Below are positions 10,081 through 18,892 of a stretch of DNA of 64,000 bases, piece by piece. The notes beneath the pieces were generated by a model. It made no database searches and was not told the DNA's origin. It saw nothing but the letters and a program-made list of their open reading frames with translations. The DNA is from Acidobacteriota bacterium (GTDB lineage: Bacteria; Acidobacteriota; JAAYUB01). The position numbers were made by a program, and so were the translations under genes. Numbering within the stretch: the first letter of the stretch is position 1; each line of letters opens with the position of its first letter. Location of the stretch: the NCBI GenBank assembly GCA_012517875.1, contig JAAYUB010000017.1:1-64000 (forward strand), written 5' to 3'.

Positions 10081-11403
10081 CTAGTTCCAGGCGAACGCGC
10101 CCTTGATCGTGTAGATGACTTCAAACCGGAAGAAATACCACGGGGAGTCGCCGGCGTAGAAACTGCCGGGCCAGAACCGCTCGAACACCACATGACCCCG
10201 CCAGCTGCTGCTGGGCGTAACGTCGACGCGCACCTGGAACATGTCGCCCCGGTGCGTGCCGCCGGCGAACAGACCCGGATCGCCCGGATACGGGTGGGAC
10301 GCACTCAGGTGATAGTAAGTGGCCCGCGCCTTGACCGTTCGCCAAGGAGTCACGGTCGCCTCCGCCTGCCACATGCCGGTGTTCGTCCAGTAAGCCAAAC
10401 CCTTTTCCGGCCATTGGCTATAGATGTACAACTCGCTCCAGGCGGGCCACCGGTTGAACAGCGGGTCCCAGTTCTCATTGGCCGGCGTGTCCGGATCGTC
10501 GCCTGAAAACCGCCAGTAACCGCCTTGGGCGGTGGGCTTCCAGGCCAGCGAGAACGTTTTCTTCACCCAGGCGTACCCGCCCATCGCCCGGATCGGGGTG
10601 TCGGGATGCTGGCCGCCCCATTGCCCGGCCAGCTCGCCGGCCGCCGACCAGCCGCCTCCCAGCGCCTGCTCCAGCCGGCCGCCGAGGGTGTGCACCCGGC
10701 GCTCGGGCTGATACTGGGGATTGGCCGGATCGCGCAAATCGCCGGACTCCCTCTTGTAGAAGTAGTACGCATCGAAGCTCTGGCTGCGGCGGGTTCGGTC
10801 AGTCGCGTACACACCGACCGCCTCCTCGTCCCAATCGATGAGCGTCTTGTGCTTGTCGTTGATCCGCGGCAGGTAAATGTCGTGGTCCGGATTGGAAATC
10901 CCGATCAGTTCCAGTTTCAGGTCTTTGACCGGCGACCAGGCCACGTCGACCGCATTGAAGTAAGCGGTTCGGGAACCGTCCAGCGGGTTCCCCTCGATGA
11001 ACATGAATCCCTCGCCCCGCACCAGGTTCTGCCGGCCCACCTTGACCGACAACTGCGGAGTGAGCGCCAGGTTCACGTACAGGTTCTCGACGATGACCTC
11101 GTCGAACCGGAACTCTGTGTCGGGCTCGGTCACCTTGCGGTTCTCGTTGTTGAGCCCAAGGTAGAACTCCGCGCGCTGCCCGACGTTGAGCTTGGTCCAG
11201 AACCGGGAGCGGAAGCGCCACCACTGGCGCGTGTCCGAGTGGGTGTCGTCCCAATCGGACAGGTTCTCCATGTTTTCCGAGCGTACCCGTTCCTCGAAGC
11301 CGATTTCCAGCCGTGTGGCGTCGGCGTCAGGCGCGGGATCCGCGGCGCTGGCCGTCCCGACCAGAAAGACGATACATAACAGACAGCACAATGATCGGAT
11401 CAA
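10081..11403 (-). CDS. Outer-membrane beta-barrel protein (alginate-export-like)
   Basis: Exported protein of about 440 residues. The N-terminus is a signal peptide (RSLCCLLCIVFLVGTASAA, cleavage after ASA). The mature part is rich in alternating aromatic/hydrophobic strands such as RLEIGFEERVRSENM, YVNLALTPQLSVKVGRQNLV and FYLGLNN, and ends in YTIKGAFAWN, typical of 16-18-strand porin-like barrels of the alginate export (AlgE-like) superfamily. The start is either TTG at 11403 (AAGGAG spaced six bases) or GTG at 11406; I prefer the spacing of the TTG. It lies just upstream of ampG, which suggests a shared role at the envelope. The transported compound is unknown. Confidence 0.75.
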   Translation of the reverse strand: MIRSLCCLLCIVFLVGTASAADPAPDADATRLEIGFEERVRSENMENLSDWDDTHSDTRQWWRFRSRFWTKLNVGQRAEFYLGLNNENRKVTEPDTEFRFDEVIVENLYVNLALTPQLSVKVGRQNLVRGEGFMFIEGNPLDGSRTAYFNAVDVAWSPVKDLKLELIGISNPDHDIYLPRINDKHKTLIDWDEEAVGVYATDRTRRSQSFDAYYFYKRESGDLRDPANPQYQPERRVHTLGGRLEQALGGGWSAAGELAGQWGGQHPDTPIRAMGGYAWVKKTFSLAWKPTAQGGYWRFSGDDPDTPANENWDPLFNRWPAWSELYIYSQWPEKGLAYWTNTGMWQAEATVTPWRTVKARATYYHLSASHPYPGDPGLFAGGTHRGDMFQVRVDVTPSSSWRGHVVFERFWPGSFYAGDSPWYFFRFEVIYTIKGAFAWN

Positions 11404-11646
11404 CACAATCTCCTTGGATGGGCGGATCGGGAACACACCGTACGCCGCCACCGGACGGCGGGCGATGCCGATGAAATCGGCATCATACCCAAAGCCGGCG
11501 CAAAATGGAAGGCACTCCTGCGCCGGCCCGTCGACCATCATTGTCCAGCCGAATTTGCGAGGCTTGGGGCGGCTCCTTCTGGCCGCATGCATCCGAGCTA
11601 TGGCATAATGGACACAATATCTTGACCCGAGGAGCCAGACGGCGCC

Positions 11647-12492
11647 GTGATCGCTTGCCGCACCGTGAATGAGGCGGATCTCCCCGCCGCAGCACGAATC
11701 ATCAACGAGTCGTATGAAAATTTCCCTACTCGGACTACGTTCAGCGCCTGGGGATTGAGCCATACCCTCGTCCCGCAGTACGGTCTGGACCTGCCGCGCA
11801 GCTTCGTCGCCGAGGTGGATGGCGAGATCGCCGGAGTGCTGCTGCTGGCGATCGACGACGACGCCCGCCAGTCATTCGTCTTCGGCTGGAATGTGCCGCC
11901 CCGGTTTCACCGCCTGCGGGTGGGTTTCGAACTCGAGAAGTGTTACACTCGGCAGCACCTGGAATTGGGGGTGCGGACCAGCTGGGCGTTCGTGGCCCAC
12001 TTCCGCAGAGCCCATCGCTACCGGGCGGTGCGCTTCCGGGAGACCCGTCCGCTGTATTGCCTGGACCTGCCGGCTCCTCCGCCCGCGGCCGATCCGGGAA
12101 TTGAGGTCAGGTCGTGCACCCTAGCGGAGCTGGAACCGCACTACCGCGCCGATCCGCCGGCGGAGCCGGCACCCTGGATCCAGCGATGGCGTCAAATCGC
12201 CCGCTGCGGTCCGCTGCCGGCCTGGCGGATGGCCCTGGCCTGGCGGGGGACGAAAGTGGTGGGTTGGGGAATCTGGCGTGCGGAGCTGTTTCTGACCGTC
12301 GTGCAGGCGCTCCGGTTCAGGGAGCCGGCGGCCGGCCGTGCCCTGCTCGCCGCAGCAGGCGGTCCCCACGGCCGCCCCCTCCATCTGCCGTACCTGCCAG
12401 CCGGGGAACCGCTGTACGGATTGCTTCTGGAACTCGGCGCCGCTACGGCTCTGGAGTACCGGGAAATTCGACGCGATTTCCACGCCGCCTGA
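11647..12492 (+). CDS. GNAT-like acetyltransferase, substrate unknown
   Basis: The 281-residue product opens IACRTVNEADLPAAARIINESY and continues FVAEVDGEIAGVLLLAIDDD, the first strand/helix and central strands of a GNAT N-acetyltransferase fold. The usual acetyl-CoA loop (Q/RxxGxG/A) is not clear, and a second similar half (RMALAWRGTKVVGWGIW) suggests a degenerate double GNAT. It starts at GTG with GAGGAG-like sequence upstream. It is divergent from the beta-barrel gene, with a 240-base gap in which I see no convincing promoter or RNA. Function is not assigned. Confidence 0.6.
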   Translation: MIACRTVNEADLPAAARIINESYENFPTRTTFSAWGLSHTLVPQYGLDLPRSFVAEVDGEIAGVLLLAIDDDARQSFVFGWNVPPRFHRLRVGFELEKCYTRQHLELGVRTSWAFVAHFRRAHRYRAVRFRETRPLYCLDLPAPPPAADPGIEVRSCTLAELEPHYRADPPAEPAPWIQRWRQIARCGPLPAWRMALAWRGTKVVGWGIWRAELFLTVVQALRFREPAAGRALLAAAGGPHGRPLHLPYLPAGEPLYGLLLELGAATALEYREIRRDFHAA

Positions 12493-12552
12493 CGGCCCGC
12501 CGCTGTCGCTGTTTCACGACCAGCGGGATAATCCAGGCGGAACGTCAAAGAA

Positions 12553-13650
12553 TCAGGTTTGAAGACGTCGGCTGTACTGCCGGTCGTAGTACGATCGGTA
12601 TTCGCCGGATGTGACCTGGTGGCACCATTCGCGGTGCTCGGCGTACCAGCGGACCGTCTCCCGCAGGCCGTCGGCGAGGGGTACCGCCGGCCGCCAGCCC
12701 AGTTCGTCGCCGATACGGCGCCAGTCGATGGCGTAGCGCAGGTCATGCCCCGGCCGATCCGTCACGAAGGTGATCAGGTCTCGACAACGGATGACACCGG
12801 ACGCTCGCAGGTTCAGTTCATCCACCAGGTCGCACAGCACGCCGACAACCTCGATGTTCCGGCGCTCCCCGTCGCCACCCACGTTGTAGGTCGCACCGAC
12901 TTGCCCGTACCTGAGGATTCGGTCCACTGCAACGCAATGGTCCCGGACATGCAGCCAGTCCCGGACATTTTCGCCCCGGCCGTACACCGGGATGGCCCGC
13001 CCCTCCAGGCAGTTGAGGATCACCAGCGGGATGAGTTTTTCCGGAAACTGCCATGGACCATAATTATTGGAACAGTTGCTGAGCGTGACCGGCAGGCCGT
13101 ACGTCCGGTGCCAGGCGCGCACCAGGTGGTCACTGGCCGCCTTCGACGCCGAGTAGGGGCTGGACGGGTCGTAGGGTGTCGTCTCGGTGAAGCGGCCGTC
13201 GGGGCCGATGCTGCCGACCACCTCGTCGGTGGACACGTGGTGGAAGCGGACGTCGCGCCGCCCCGACCACGCCTTCCGGCACGCTTCCAGCAACCGGAAG
13301 GTGCCCAGCACGTTCGTGGTCAGGAAGACTTCCGGACCCAGGATGGAGCGGTCCACATGGCTCTCGGCGGCGAAGTGGACGACGCTGTCGATCGGCACGT
13401 CGGCGAGCAGCCCCGCCACAAGATCAAAATCGCCGATGTCGCCGCGGATGAACTGGTAACGACCGTCGCCGTCCGGCCCGAAGCGGGCCTCCACATCGGA
13501 CAGGCTGGCGAGATTGCCGGCGTATGTCAGAGCGTCCAGGTTCCAGATCCGGATCGCCGGGTCTGACTCCAGCAGGTGGCGTACGAAGTTGCCGCCGATG
13601 AAACCGGCGCCCCCCGTCACCAGCACGCGGCGGGGCTCAAACGAACTCAT
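12553..13650 (-). CDS. rfbB: dTDP-glucose 4,6-dehydratase RfbB/RmlB
   Basis: Extended SDR enzyme that converts dTDP-glucose to dTDP-4-keto-6-deoxyglucose. The 365-residue product has the NAD-binding TGGAGFIGGNFVRHLL near residue 12, HFAAESHVDRS, the STDEV loop and the catalytic YSASK, and the dehydratase-specific NNYGPWQFPEKLIPL. It is the last gene of rfbA-rfbC-rfbD-rfbB, overlapping the rfbD stop by 14 bases. The product would feed dTDP-L-rhamnose for surface glycans. Confidence 0.96.
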   Translation of the reverse strand: MSSFEPRRVLVTGGAGFIGGNFVRHLLESDPAIRIWNLDALTYAGNLASLSDVEARFGPDGDGRYQFIRGDIGDFDLVAGLLADVPIDSVVHFAAESHVDRSILGPEVFLTTNVLGTFRLLEACRKAWSGRRDVRFHHVSTDEVVGSIGPDGRFTETTPYDPSSPYSASKAASDHLVRAWHRTYGLPVTLSNCSNNYGPWQFPEKLIPLVILNCLEGRAIPVYGRGENVRDWLHVRDHCVAVDRILRYGQVGATYNVGGDGERRNIEVVGVLCDLVDELNLRASGVIRCRDLITFVTDRPGHDLRYAIDWRRIGDELGWRPAVPLADGLRETVRWYAEHREWCHQVTSGEYRSYYDRQYSRRLQT

Positions 13651-14503
13651 CGCGGTTCTCCCGGATCCAGAGCTTCAAAGCCTCCTGCCAGGTGGGCAGG
13701 GGCGCATACCCTTCCAGACGGAGGACCATGTTGTCCAGGGCGGAATTTCTCGGCCGATTGGCGGGTCGGGCGACATCCTCGGTGGCGCAGGCCACGATCT
13801 CGCCCGGCAGGTGAAGGCCAAACTGAATTTCACAGGCGAACTCGTACCATGACACCGCCCCTTCGCACGCACCGTGGACGATGCCGGGAATCGGCTCCCG
13901 GATCAGGCGGTGGACCAGATCGGCCAGCACCCGGGTGGATGTGGGATTCCCCCGCTGGTCGGCGACCACCCGGACGGGCTGCCCACTGCCCACCGACTGA
14001 AGCAGGTGGCGGATGATCGTCCGGGGGAAGCACGGGCCGGTGTTGGCGTACAACCACGCCGTCCGGACAATGGTGTGCCGCCGGCAGCAGGCGGCCACGG
14101 CCCGCTCACCGGCCAGCTTGGACTGTCCGTAGACGTTGATGGGTGACGGGGGGTCAAACTCATGGTAAGCCCGGCCCAGACGGCCGGAGAACACGTAGTC
14201 GGTCGACAACGCGATCAGCCATGCCTCCGCCTCCTCCGCGGCCATGGCCACGTTGCGGCTGCCGATGGCGTTCACGGCGAAGGCCGAGTCGACGTTCTGC
14301 TCAGCGCCATCCACATCGGTGAACGCGGCGGCATGGACCACCACTTGCGGTTTGATCTTGCGCACAGCGTCGCGCACGGCGCCCAGATCGCGGATGTCGC
14401 ATGTCTCCCAGGTCAGCGGGAAAAGCTCGTAGTGCTGACCGAGCCAGGTGATGAAATCGCGCCCGAAGCGGCCCTCGGCACCGGTGAGCAACACCTTCGT
14501 CAT
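13637..14503 (-). CDS. rfbD: dTDP-4-dehydrorhamnose reductase RfbD/RmlD
   Basis: SDR-type reductase for the last step to dTDP-L-rhamnose. The 288-residue product starts MTKVLLTGAEGRFGRDF (Rossmann glycine motif with GAEGRFG) and has HAAAFTDVDGAE, LSTDYVFSG and the YGQSKLAGE catalytic tyrosine/lysine. The ATG at 14503 has GGAGGAGG upstream and overlaps the rfbC stop by four bases; the longer open frame to 14749 is an antisense-free extension inside rfbC and is not needed. Length is near the family norm of about 290. Confidence 0.95.
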   Translation of the reverse strand: MTKVLLTGAEGRFGRDFITWLGQHYELFPLTWETCDIRDLGAVRDAVRKIKPQVVVHAAAFTDVDGAEQNVDSAFAVNAIGSRNVAMAAEEAEAWLIALSTDYVFSGRLGRAYHEFDPPSPINVYGQSKLAGERAVAACCRRHTIVRTAWLYANTGPCFPRTIIRHLLQSVGSGQPVRVVADQRGNPTSTRVLADLVHRLIREPIPGIVHGACEGAVSWYEFACEIQFGLHLPGEIVACATEDVARPANRPRNSALDNMVLRLEGYAPLPTWQEALKLWIRENRDEFV

Positions 14504-14988
14504 GGTGCCTCCTCCAGGCGGTACGGGCTGTGGAGATCCTCTTCGTGCCGGATCTCGTCCACCGGCTCCCGGCGCTCGGGTCCCTTGAACAGCGCGTTGG
14601 GCAGGTTGATGACCAGTCCGTCGACCGGGCCCACATTCTGGTATGCGTGCACAACCCCGGGCGGCACGATCACCACAGCCGGGGTGTCCGCTCCGGCGAC
14701 GACGATCTGACGACAGCCACGGGTGGGGGATTCCGATCGCGCGTCCCACAGGTGAATGCGAAACGTGCCGGGGCCGGGAAAACAGAAAAAGTCGGTCTGG
14801 GCGCGGTGTTCGTGAGGTCCCCGCGCCACGCCGGTGTGAGTGATCGAGACGTAGCCCATTACGGGCAGGCGTTCCGGCGCCTCCGTGTCGCAGCGAAATA
14901 TCTCGGCCAACCAGCCACGCGGATCCTCAAACCGCCGGAGCGGCCGGACATCGACCCCGTCGATGGCGCCGTCCCGCCAAACCGTCAT
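14500..14988 (-). CDS. rfbC: dTDP-4-dehydrorhamnose 3,5-epimerase family protein (short)
   Basis: Cupin-fold epimerase of the RmlC family, 162 residues against about 180 for the usual enzyme. It has the opening FEDPRGWLAEIFRCD, GVARGPHEH (carrying the active-site His in the RGxH position), QTDFFCFPG and PPGVVHAYQNVG. The C-terminal part is shorter than in RmlC from enterobacteria, so a sugar other than the standard substrate is conceivable; the rfbA/rfbD/rfbB neighbours favour the rhamnose pathway. It overlaps rfbA by four bases. Confidence 0.85.
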   Translation of the reverse strand: MTVWRDGAIDGVDVRPLRRFEDPRGWLAEIFRCDTEAPERLPVMGYVSITHTGVARGPHEHRAQTDFFCFPGPGTFRIHLWDARSESPTRGCRQIVVAGADTPAVVIVPPGVVHAYQNVGPVDGLVINLPNALFKGPERREPVDEIRHEEDLHSPYRLEEAP

Positions 14989-15716
14989 GCACCGGCCTCC
15001 CGGCTCTGCACCAGCTGGCTGGCCCGGTCCAGGCTCTCGAACGTTCCGGCATCGGTCCACCAGCCATGGAAGAATGTAGCGAACAGCTGGCCGCGCTGGA
15101 TGTATGCATTGTTGACGTCGGTGATCTCGTATTCGCCCCGTGCCGACGGCTTCAGCGTACGGATGATTTCGAACACCCGATTGTCGTAATAGTAGACGCC
15201 GGTCACGGCATAGGGGCTTTTAGGCCGGGTGGGCTTCTCCTCGATGCCGGTCACCCGGTCGCCGCTGAGCTCGGCCACGCCGAACCGTTCCGGGTCGGAC
15301 ACCTCCTTCAGGATGATCATCGCCCCGCCGGGCTTGGCCATGTAGGCGCGAGTGTATTCACTCAGGTCGTCTTCAAAGATGTTGTCACCCAGAATCACCA
15401 GGAGTCGGCTGCCAGCCGCAAAGTTCTCGGCCAGCGCCAGCGCCTGGGCGATGCCGCCCGCCTCATCCTGCACCTTGTAGGTGAATCGGCAGCCGAACTC
15501 GCGTCCGCTTCCCAACAGGTTGACGACGTCGCCCATGTGTTCGGTGCCGGTGACCACCAGGATCTCCGCGATCCCCGCCTCGGTCATCTTGTGGATGGGG
15601 TGGTAGATCATCGGCTCGCGCCCCACCGGCAGGAGGTGCTTGTTGGTGACCTTGGTCAGGGGGAACAGCCGGCTGCCGGTTCCGCCGGCCAGGACGATTC
15701 CTTTGAGTGTCTCCAT
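14985..15716 (-). CDS. rfbA: Glucose-1-phosphate thymidylyltransferase RfbA (short type)
   Basis: Nucleotidyltransferase that makes dTDP-glucose. The 243-residue product starts METLKGIVLAGGTGSRLFPLT, the GGxGxRLxPxT signature, and has LLPVGREPMIYHP, LVILGDNIFEDDL and EKPTRPKSPYAVTGVYYYD. It lacks the roughly 45-residue C-terminal extension of the long RfbA type, as in the 240-residue branch of the family. It is the first gene of the operon. The ATG at 15716 is chosen over an in-frame upstream extension because it gives the family N-terminus. Confidence 0.92.
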   Translation of the reverse strand: METLKGIVLAGGTGSRLFPLTKVTNKHLLPVGREPMIYHPIHKMTEAGIAEILVVTGTEHMGDVVNLLGSGREFGCRFTYKVQDEAGGIAQALALAENFAAGSRLLVILGDNIFEDDLSEYTRAYMAKPGGAMIILKEVSDPERFGVAELSGDRVTGIEEKPTRPKSPYAVTGVYYYDNRVFEIIRTLKPSARGEYEITDVNNAYIQRGQLFATFFHGWWTDAGTFESLDRASQLVQSREAGA

Positions 15717-15854
15717 GAGGGGCTCCCGAGCGACCGGCAGGCGCCCCCGAAAGGCGGGCGCTGTCGGGGATTTACGCGGGATACACCTTATCATGAGTCC
15801 CGTTGGGTCACAAGCCCCGAATGAACGGCGGCACCTAGTACAGAAGTGGCTTCA

Positions 15855-15946
15855 GTGCCGTTGGTGGCTGAATCCGCAAATCCGGTTTTGACGGCATGCA
15901 GCCACCAGACGAAATCCGGATGGCCAACCGCAGGGAGACACGGCAC
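15855..15946. other. Structured intergenic segment with nested inverted repeats
   Basis: In the 281-base gap between rfbA and mazG, TGGTGGCTG (15862-15870) pairs with CAGCCACCA (15899-15907), and GTGCCG (15855-15860) pairs with CGGCAC (15941-15946). An ATCCGGAT palindrome and repeats of AAATCCGG lie inside. This could be a structured leader or small RNA, or chance in GC-rich sequence. The rest of the gap shows nothing else besides the weak mazG promoter. Confidence 0.3.
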
Positions 15947-15960
15947 CAGGAATTTTAACT

Positions 15961-15988
15961 TTGTCCCTCATCGATTATGTGTTAAATA
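15961..15988 (+). promoter_or_regulatory. Possible promoter of mazG
   Basis: TTGTCC (15961-15966) and TAAATA (15983-15988) are spaced by 16 bases in an AT-rich island. The -10 ends only nine bases before the mazG ATG and there is no Shine-Dalgarno sequence, so the mRNA could be leaderless. Confidence 0.35.
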
Positions 15989-15997
15989 AAACTGTTT

Positions 15998-16795
15998 ATG
16001 GCGAAGCAGCAGTTAAAACCCGAAACCGATCTCGACCAGCTGGTGGCCGTCGTTCGAAAGCTGCGGGCGCCTGGCGGCTGCCCGTGGGACCGTGAGCAGA
16101 CCCGGGAAAGCCTCAAACCGATGCTGGTGGAGGAAACCTACGAGGTTCTGGCCGCCCTTGATGACGACGACCCGGCCGAGCTGCGGGACGAGCTGGGCGA
16201 CTTGCTGCTCCAGGTCGTCTTTCACGCCCAGATCGCCGACGAGCGGGACGAGTTCCGGATGCAGGACGTCATCGACGCCATCCACGACAAGATCGTCCGT
16301 CGCCATCCCCATGTCTTCGGCGGCGTCCGGGCGGAGACGAGCGAGGAAGTCCTCGCCAACTGGGACAAGATCAAAAGCGAGGAACAGGCGCATAAGAACA
16401 AGCCGCGGCAATCGCTTCTCGACGGCATCAGCCCGGCCCTGCCCGCACTCCACGAGGCCTACCAGCTGGGCGTGCGCGCCAGCCGGGCCGGGCTCGACTG
16501 GAACGGAGCCAACACCGCCACCGGCGCGGCGCGCGCGGCGCTGGACGCGCTTGAGAGCCGGCTGCCGGACGGGGATCCGGCCGCCCTCAAGGCCGCCGCT
16601 GGTGAAATCCTGTTCGCCGTCGTGAATCTCTGCCGCCATCTCGGGATCGATCCTGAAACCGGACTCAAGCGGACGAATCTTACCTTCCGGGACCGCTTCC
16701 GGGCTCTCGAGCTACGGCTCAGGGCATCCGGACGGACGCTCCAGGACTGCCCGCCGGACGAACTGGCCGGTCTGTGGCGGGAAACGGCACCATGA
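15998..16795 (+). CDS. mazG: Nucleoside triphosphate pyrophosphohydrolase MazG
   Basis: All-alpha NTP pyrophosphatase that removes noncanonical or excess NTPs and dampens ppGpp responses in E. coli. The 265-residue product has the usual tandem-domain length, with LRAPGGCPWDREQT (residues 23-36), the metal-binding EETYEVLAALDDDDPAELRDELGDLLLQ helix pair, and the second-domain RASRAGLDWNG and EILFAVVNLCRHLG segments. It overlaps the next gene by ATGA. Confidence 0.95.
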   Translation: MAKQQLKPETDLDQLVAVVRKLRAPGGCPWDREQTRESLKPMLVEETYEVLAALDDDDPAELRDELGDLLLQVVFHAQIADERDEFRMQDVIDAIHDKIVRRHPHVFGGVRAETSEEVLANWDKIKSEEQAHKNKPRQSLLDGISPALPALHEAYQLGVRASRAGLDWNGANTATGAARAALDALESRLPDGDPAALKAAAGEILFAVVNLCRHLGIDPETGLKRTNLTFRDRFRALELRLRASGRTLQDCPPDELAGLWRETAP

Positions 16796-17049
16796 CCAAG
16801 CTCAACGTGATGCAGCATCCGGTGTACAGCGCTCTGCACGTGTGCAGCGGGTGCGGTCGGGTCAAACTCATCACCAAATGGGTCAAGTTCGACACCTCCT
16901 TCCTGGGACATGAGGCGTACATCGTGCCCACCCATTGCCCCGACTGCTTTCGCACCATTATCTGCATCATGGAAGACAAGAAACGCAAGCGGAGCGAACT
17001 GCGGCTGGAGCGCCGCATCCGGAATCGGATCAAGAAGAAGCTGTCTTGA
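16792..17049 (+). CDS. Small zinc-ribbon-like protein
   Basis: An 85-residue basic protein with two CxxC pairs, CSGCG near residue 18 and HCPDC near residue 48, that would bind one zinc, followed by a strongly basic C-terminus (KKRKRSELRLERRIRNRIKKK) which could contact nucleic acid or ribosomes. It starts inside the mazG stop (ATGA), which implies translational coupling. I do not recognise the family; the role is unknown. Confidence 0.7.
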   Translation: MTKLNVMQHPVYSALHVCSGCGRVKLITKWVKFDTSFLGHEAYIVPTHCPDCFRTIICIMEDKKRKRSELRLERRIRNRIKKKLS

Positions 17050-17099
17050 GGCACCCACCGATCGCTCCGCGGGCGCCAGTCCTCCCGCGGCTCTCCGGC

Positions 17100-17128
17100 T
17101 TGACACGGCATTCCCGATATGTCACATT
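17100..17128 (+). promoter_or_regulatory. Possible promoter of gmhA
   Basis: A perfect TTGACA (17100-17105) is followed after 17 bases by CACATT (17123-17128), a weak -10, 20 bases before the gmhA start. The 99-base gap holds nothing else that I see. Confidence 0.35.
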
Positions 17129-17148
17129 GAAACCCATTCCTCGGTAGG

Positions 17149-17754
17149 ATGGCCATAGTGCGCGATCGAATTCGGGACGTTTTTATGCAAGCCCGCCGGC
17201 TGCACGAGACGGCCGCCGACCGATACACTGAAGATGTGGCGCGGGCGGCGCGGGAGACCACGGCCCGGATCCGACAGGGCGGACGCGTCTACATCTTCGG
17301 GAACGGTGGGTCCGCTGCGGACGCCATCCACTGGAGCGGCGAGCTCATGGGCCGCTTCAACCTGGACCGTCCGGGCATCCCCGCCATCGCCCTGGCGGTC
17401 AACCCCTCGATCATCACCGCCGTGGCCAATGATTATGAATTCGACCAGGTTTTCGCCCGCCAGCTCGATGCACTGGCCCGGCCGGCCGACGTGGTCATGG
17501 CGATCAGCACCAGCGGCCGGTCGCCCAACGTGCTCAACGCGCTCCGCTGCGTGCGCGGCCGGGGCTGCTTCCGGCTCGGCTTCACCGGTGCGGATGATCG
17601 TGAGATGGGCCCCCTGGTGGACGTCCTGTTCTCGGTACCCTCGCCTTCCACTCCGCGGATTCAGGAAATGCATGCCCTGCTGGGCCACTTGCTCTGTGAG
17701 CTGGTGGAGGCCGACCTTTACGGGCCCAAGGCGGGTCGCACCAACCCAACGTAA
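17149..17754 (+). CDS. gmhA: Phosphoheptose isomerase GmhA
   Basis: SIS-domain isomerase that converts sedoheptulose 7-phosphate to D-glycero-D-manno-heptose 7-phosphate, the entry to ADP-heptose for LPS inner core. The 201-residue product has the phosphosugar-binding IFGNGGSAADAIHWSGELMGRF, AISTSGRSPNVLNAL, and the C-terminal STPRIQEMHALLGHLLCELVE with the metal/catalytic residues of GmhA. No other heptose gene is in the window. The start ATG follows GGTAGG by two bases, a poor ribosome site, so a GTG at 17158 is also possible. Confidence 0.9.
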   Translation: MAIVRDRIRDVFMQARRLHETAADRYTEDVARAARETTARIRQGGRVYIFGNGGSAADAIHWSGELMGRFNLDRPGIPAIALAVNPSIITAVANDYEFDQVFARQLDALARPADVVMAISTSGRSPNVLNALRCVRGRGCFRLGFTGADDREMGPLVDVLFSVPSPSTPRIQEMHALLGHLLCELVEADLYGPKAGRTNPT

Positions 17755-17764
17755 GGAGGCCGCC

Positions 17765-18892
17765 ATGCGCCGTCTGAACCGCAACCTGGTTGGAGTCCTC
17801 GCCTTGATTGTGACTCTCAACGCGCCGACGCTCACCGCACAAACCCCCGCTCCGCAGCCGGCGCCGACAGACCCGGCCCGGATCGAAGCGGTGCTGGAAA
17901 CGGATCTGGGGTCCGTCATCATCCGCTTCTTCCCGGATGCCGCGCCCAAGCATGTGGCCCACTTTCTGAAACTGGCCGGCGAGGGTTTTTTTGACGGACT
18001 GACGTTCTTCCGGGTCGTCCCCTACGGCATCATCCAGGCCGGCGATCCGCTGACCCGCAACCCCGCCGCCCGGGACCGTTACGGAACCGAGGGCTTGCAT
18101 CAGCTCAAGGCCGAGTTCAACAGCAATCCCTGCCGGCGGGGCGCGCTGGCCGCCGTCCTGATCCCCGGCAACCCCGACAGCGCCGGCAGCCAGTTCTTCA
18201 TCTGCGTCACCGACCAGCTGCAGCTCAATGGTCAGTACACGGTCTTCGGACAGGTCGTCGGCGGCATGGCGGTTGTGGAAAAAATTTCCACGCTTCCGGC
18301 CGATACCCGGCAATTGGCGACGGAGCGGGTCGCCATCCGCCGGGTGTCCATCCGGCCCATCCCCGAGCCCGCGTATCGCGGCGCGCCGGTGGAGCGCCTC
18401 CAGCGCTGCCGGGCTGTCATCGTCACCGATGTTGGCGAGATCGAATTGTCATTTCACCCGGACACAGCTCCTGAGCACGTGCGGCAGTTCCTGAGCCTGG
18501 CGGCCGCCGGCCTTTACAACGGCACCGATTTTCACCGGGTGGTTCCCGGTTTCGTGATCCAAGGCGGATTCCTGAGCGGTCGTCAACCGCCCGTGGAAGA
18601 AACATACAGCAGCTGGCTGCAACCGCTGCGGGCGGAATTCAGCGACCGGCCGCATGATCGCGGGATCCTGTCCATGGCTCGGGCAACCGATCCCGATTCC
18701 GCGATGGATTCGTTCTTCATCTGTCTGGCCCGCCAGACCTCGTTGGACGGCAAGTACACGGTGTTCGGCACAGTCACCCGCGGCCTTGATGTGGTGGATC
18801 GAATCGCGGCCATGCCGTGCGACGACCAGGAACGTCCCCTCCAGCGCGTGGCCATTCGGGAGATTCGGGTCAGCGAGGAGAAGCAACCATGA
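17765..18892 (+). CDS. Exported tandem cyclophilin-type peptidyl-prolyl isomerase
   Basis: The 375-residue product has a signal peptide (RNLVGVLALIVTLNAPTLTAQ) and then two complete cyclophilin-type PPIase domains. The first, about residues 40-200, has FFRVVPYGIIQAGDP and SAGSQFFICVTD; the second, about 210-370, has FHRVVPGFVIQGGF and DSAMDSFFICLA. Both keep the FHR/FFR and SQFFI-like segments that line the proline pocket. It is predicted periplasmic, helping envelope protein folding. Two domains in one exported chain is less common than single-domain PpiA. It starts ten bases after gmhA and overlaps the next gene by ATGA. Confidence 0.88.
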   Translation: MRRLNRNLVGVLALIVTLNAPTLTAQTPAPQPAPTDPARIEAVLETDLGSVIIRFFPDAAPKHVAHFLKLAGEGFFDGLTFFRVVPYGIIQAGDPLTRNPAARDRYGTEGLHQLKAEFNSNPCRRGALAAVLIPGNPDSAGSQFFICVTDQLQLNGQYTVFGQVVGGMAVVEKISTLPADTRQLATERVAIRRVSIRPIPEPAYRGAPVERLQRCRAVIVTDVGEIELSFHPDTAPEHVRQFLSLAAAGLYNGTDFHRVVPGFVIQGGFLSGRQPPVEETYSSWLQPLRAEFSDRPHDRGILSMARATDPDSAMDSFFICLARQTSLDGKYTVFGTVTRGLDVVDRIAAMPCDDQERPLQRVAIREIRVSEEKQP

